Source: JAEUJM01 sp041918615 (GTDB lineage: Bacteria; Actinomycetota; Acidimicrobiia; Acidimicrobiales; DATDAH01). From it: a stretch of DNA of 64,000 nt. Made by a program: the position numbers and the translations under genes. The DNA is taken from NCBI GenBank assembly GCA_041918615.1, contig JAYRVH010000007.1:124001-188000 (forward strand), written 5' to 3'. The notes beneath the pieces were generated by a model. It was not told the origin of the DNA and did not search any database. It saw only the letters and a program-made list of their open reading frames with translations. Shown one piece after another: positions 63,722 to 64,000 of this stretch; positions within the stretch are counted from its first letter, which is position 1; the number at the start of each line of letters is the position of its first letter.

Positions 63722-63847
63722 GGATCGCAACCTACCAGCGACCCTCCGCAGCCCACTGAACCGCCGGGCGGTCGGCACACCCGCCCGGGGCGGTGGGCTA
63801 GGTTTGCCGCGAGACGCCACCCTCCGGGGGCAGGAAGAGGAACTGAG

Positions 63848-64000
63848 ATGGAAGACAAGAAGCTGGGCACCGCCGACATCGTGGGCATCGCCTCGGTCGC
63901 GGTGTTCTTCGTCGCGACGTTCCTGCCGTGGTTCAAGGTGTCCGTGAGTGGCGACACCAGCGGCATCCTCAGCAGCGCCGACTTCCCGAGCGCCAACGGC
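63848..64000 (+). CDS. Membrane protein, N-terminal part (runs off the right edge)
   Basis: Only 51 residues are visible. A short charged start (MEDKKLGTADI) is followed by a hydrophobic segment IVGIASVAVFFVATFLPWF and a polar loop. An AGGAAGAGGAA stretch precedes the ATG. It is probably a small polytopic membrane protein, but no family can be assigned. It is divergent from purN. Confidence 0.6.
   Translation, partial: MEDKKLGTADIVGIASVAVFFVATFLPWFKVSVSGDTSGILSSADFPSANG

Overview
The window is high-GC DNA from a free-living actinobacterium. Two WhiB-family proteins, a SenX3-RegX3-like two-component system, an ECF sigma factor with a zinc-binding anti-sigma factor, a PPK1 with a Nudix partner next door and many GTG/TTG starts all support Actinomycetota. 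The class Acidimicrobiia (Ilumatobacter/Iamia-like) is my best guess; this is an inference without a database search. No rRNA, tRNA, CRISPR array, insertion sequence or prophage was seen. The chromosome looks ordinary, with small accessory patches.

Left part (about 0.4-20.3 kb): a phosphate and polyphosphate region. On the minus strand phoU-surE-senX3-regX3 form a chain in which every stop overlaps the next start by one base. pstS, pstC-pstA-pstB and a second phoU follow further right, then ppk1 coupled to an unusual Nudix-M48 peptidase fusion. PHO-box-like 11-bp repeats lie upstream of phoU and of pstS. Envelope glycan genes are interleaved: a tyrosine phosphatase, a methyltransferase, a GT2, two large GT-C-like membrane proteins and a YbhN-type membrane protein, two of them sitting between pstS and pstC. 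A simple reading is that phosphate sensing, uptake, storage and envelope remodelling are physically linked.

Middle part (20.3-46 kb): regulators (two whiB genes, tatA-sigma-anti-sigma), glutamate formiminotransferase, a membrane-inserted KAP P-loop NTPase with a possible Clp-N-like N-terminus, a VWA protein and its MoxR-like ATPase partner about 8 kb apart, an XRE/nucleotidyltransferase pair coupled to a GH1 glycosidase, a 1,890-residue secreted NHL-repeat protein, a GH2 glycosidase, TetR, sdhAB without sdhCD, and a VapBC toxin-antitoxin pair.

Right part (46-64 kb): a probably K+-independent H+-pyrophosphatase, a DedA protein, a little-studied trio (CrtC-like protein, unknown 373-residue protein, free-standing PEP-utiliser swivelling domain), SCP2, an Fpg/Nei glycosylase, malate dehydrogenase, aldehyde dehydrogenase, an AAA ATPase behind an AT-rich operator-like dyad, and a minus-strand purine/one-carbon operon purN-purH-folD-(trypsin-like protease)-metF-icd.

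The most unusual items are the Nudix-M48 fusion coupled to ppk, the XRE-NTase-GH1 chain, the possible Clp-N/KAP protein, the PHO boxes with their coupled operon, a long palindrome family found between convergent genes, and dyads with a shared core in front of both whiB genes.
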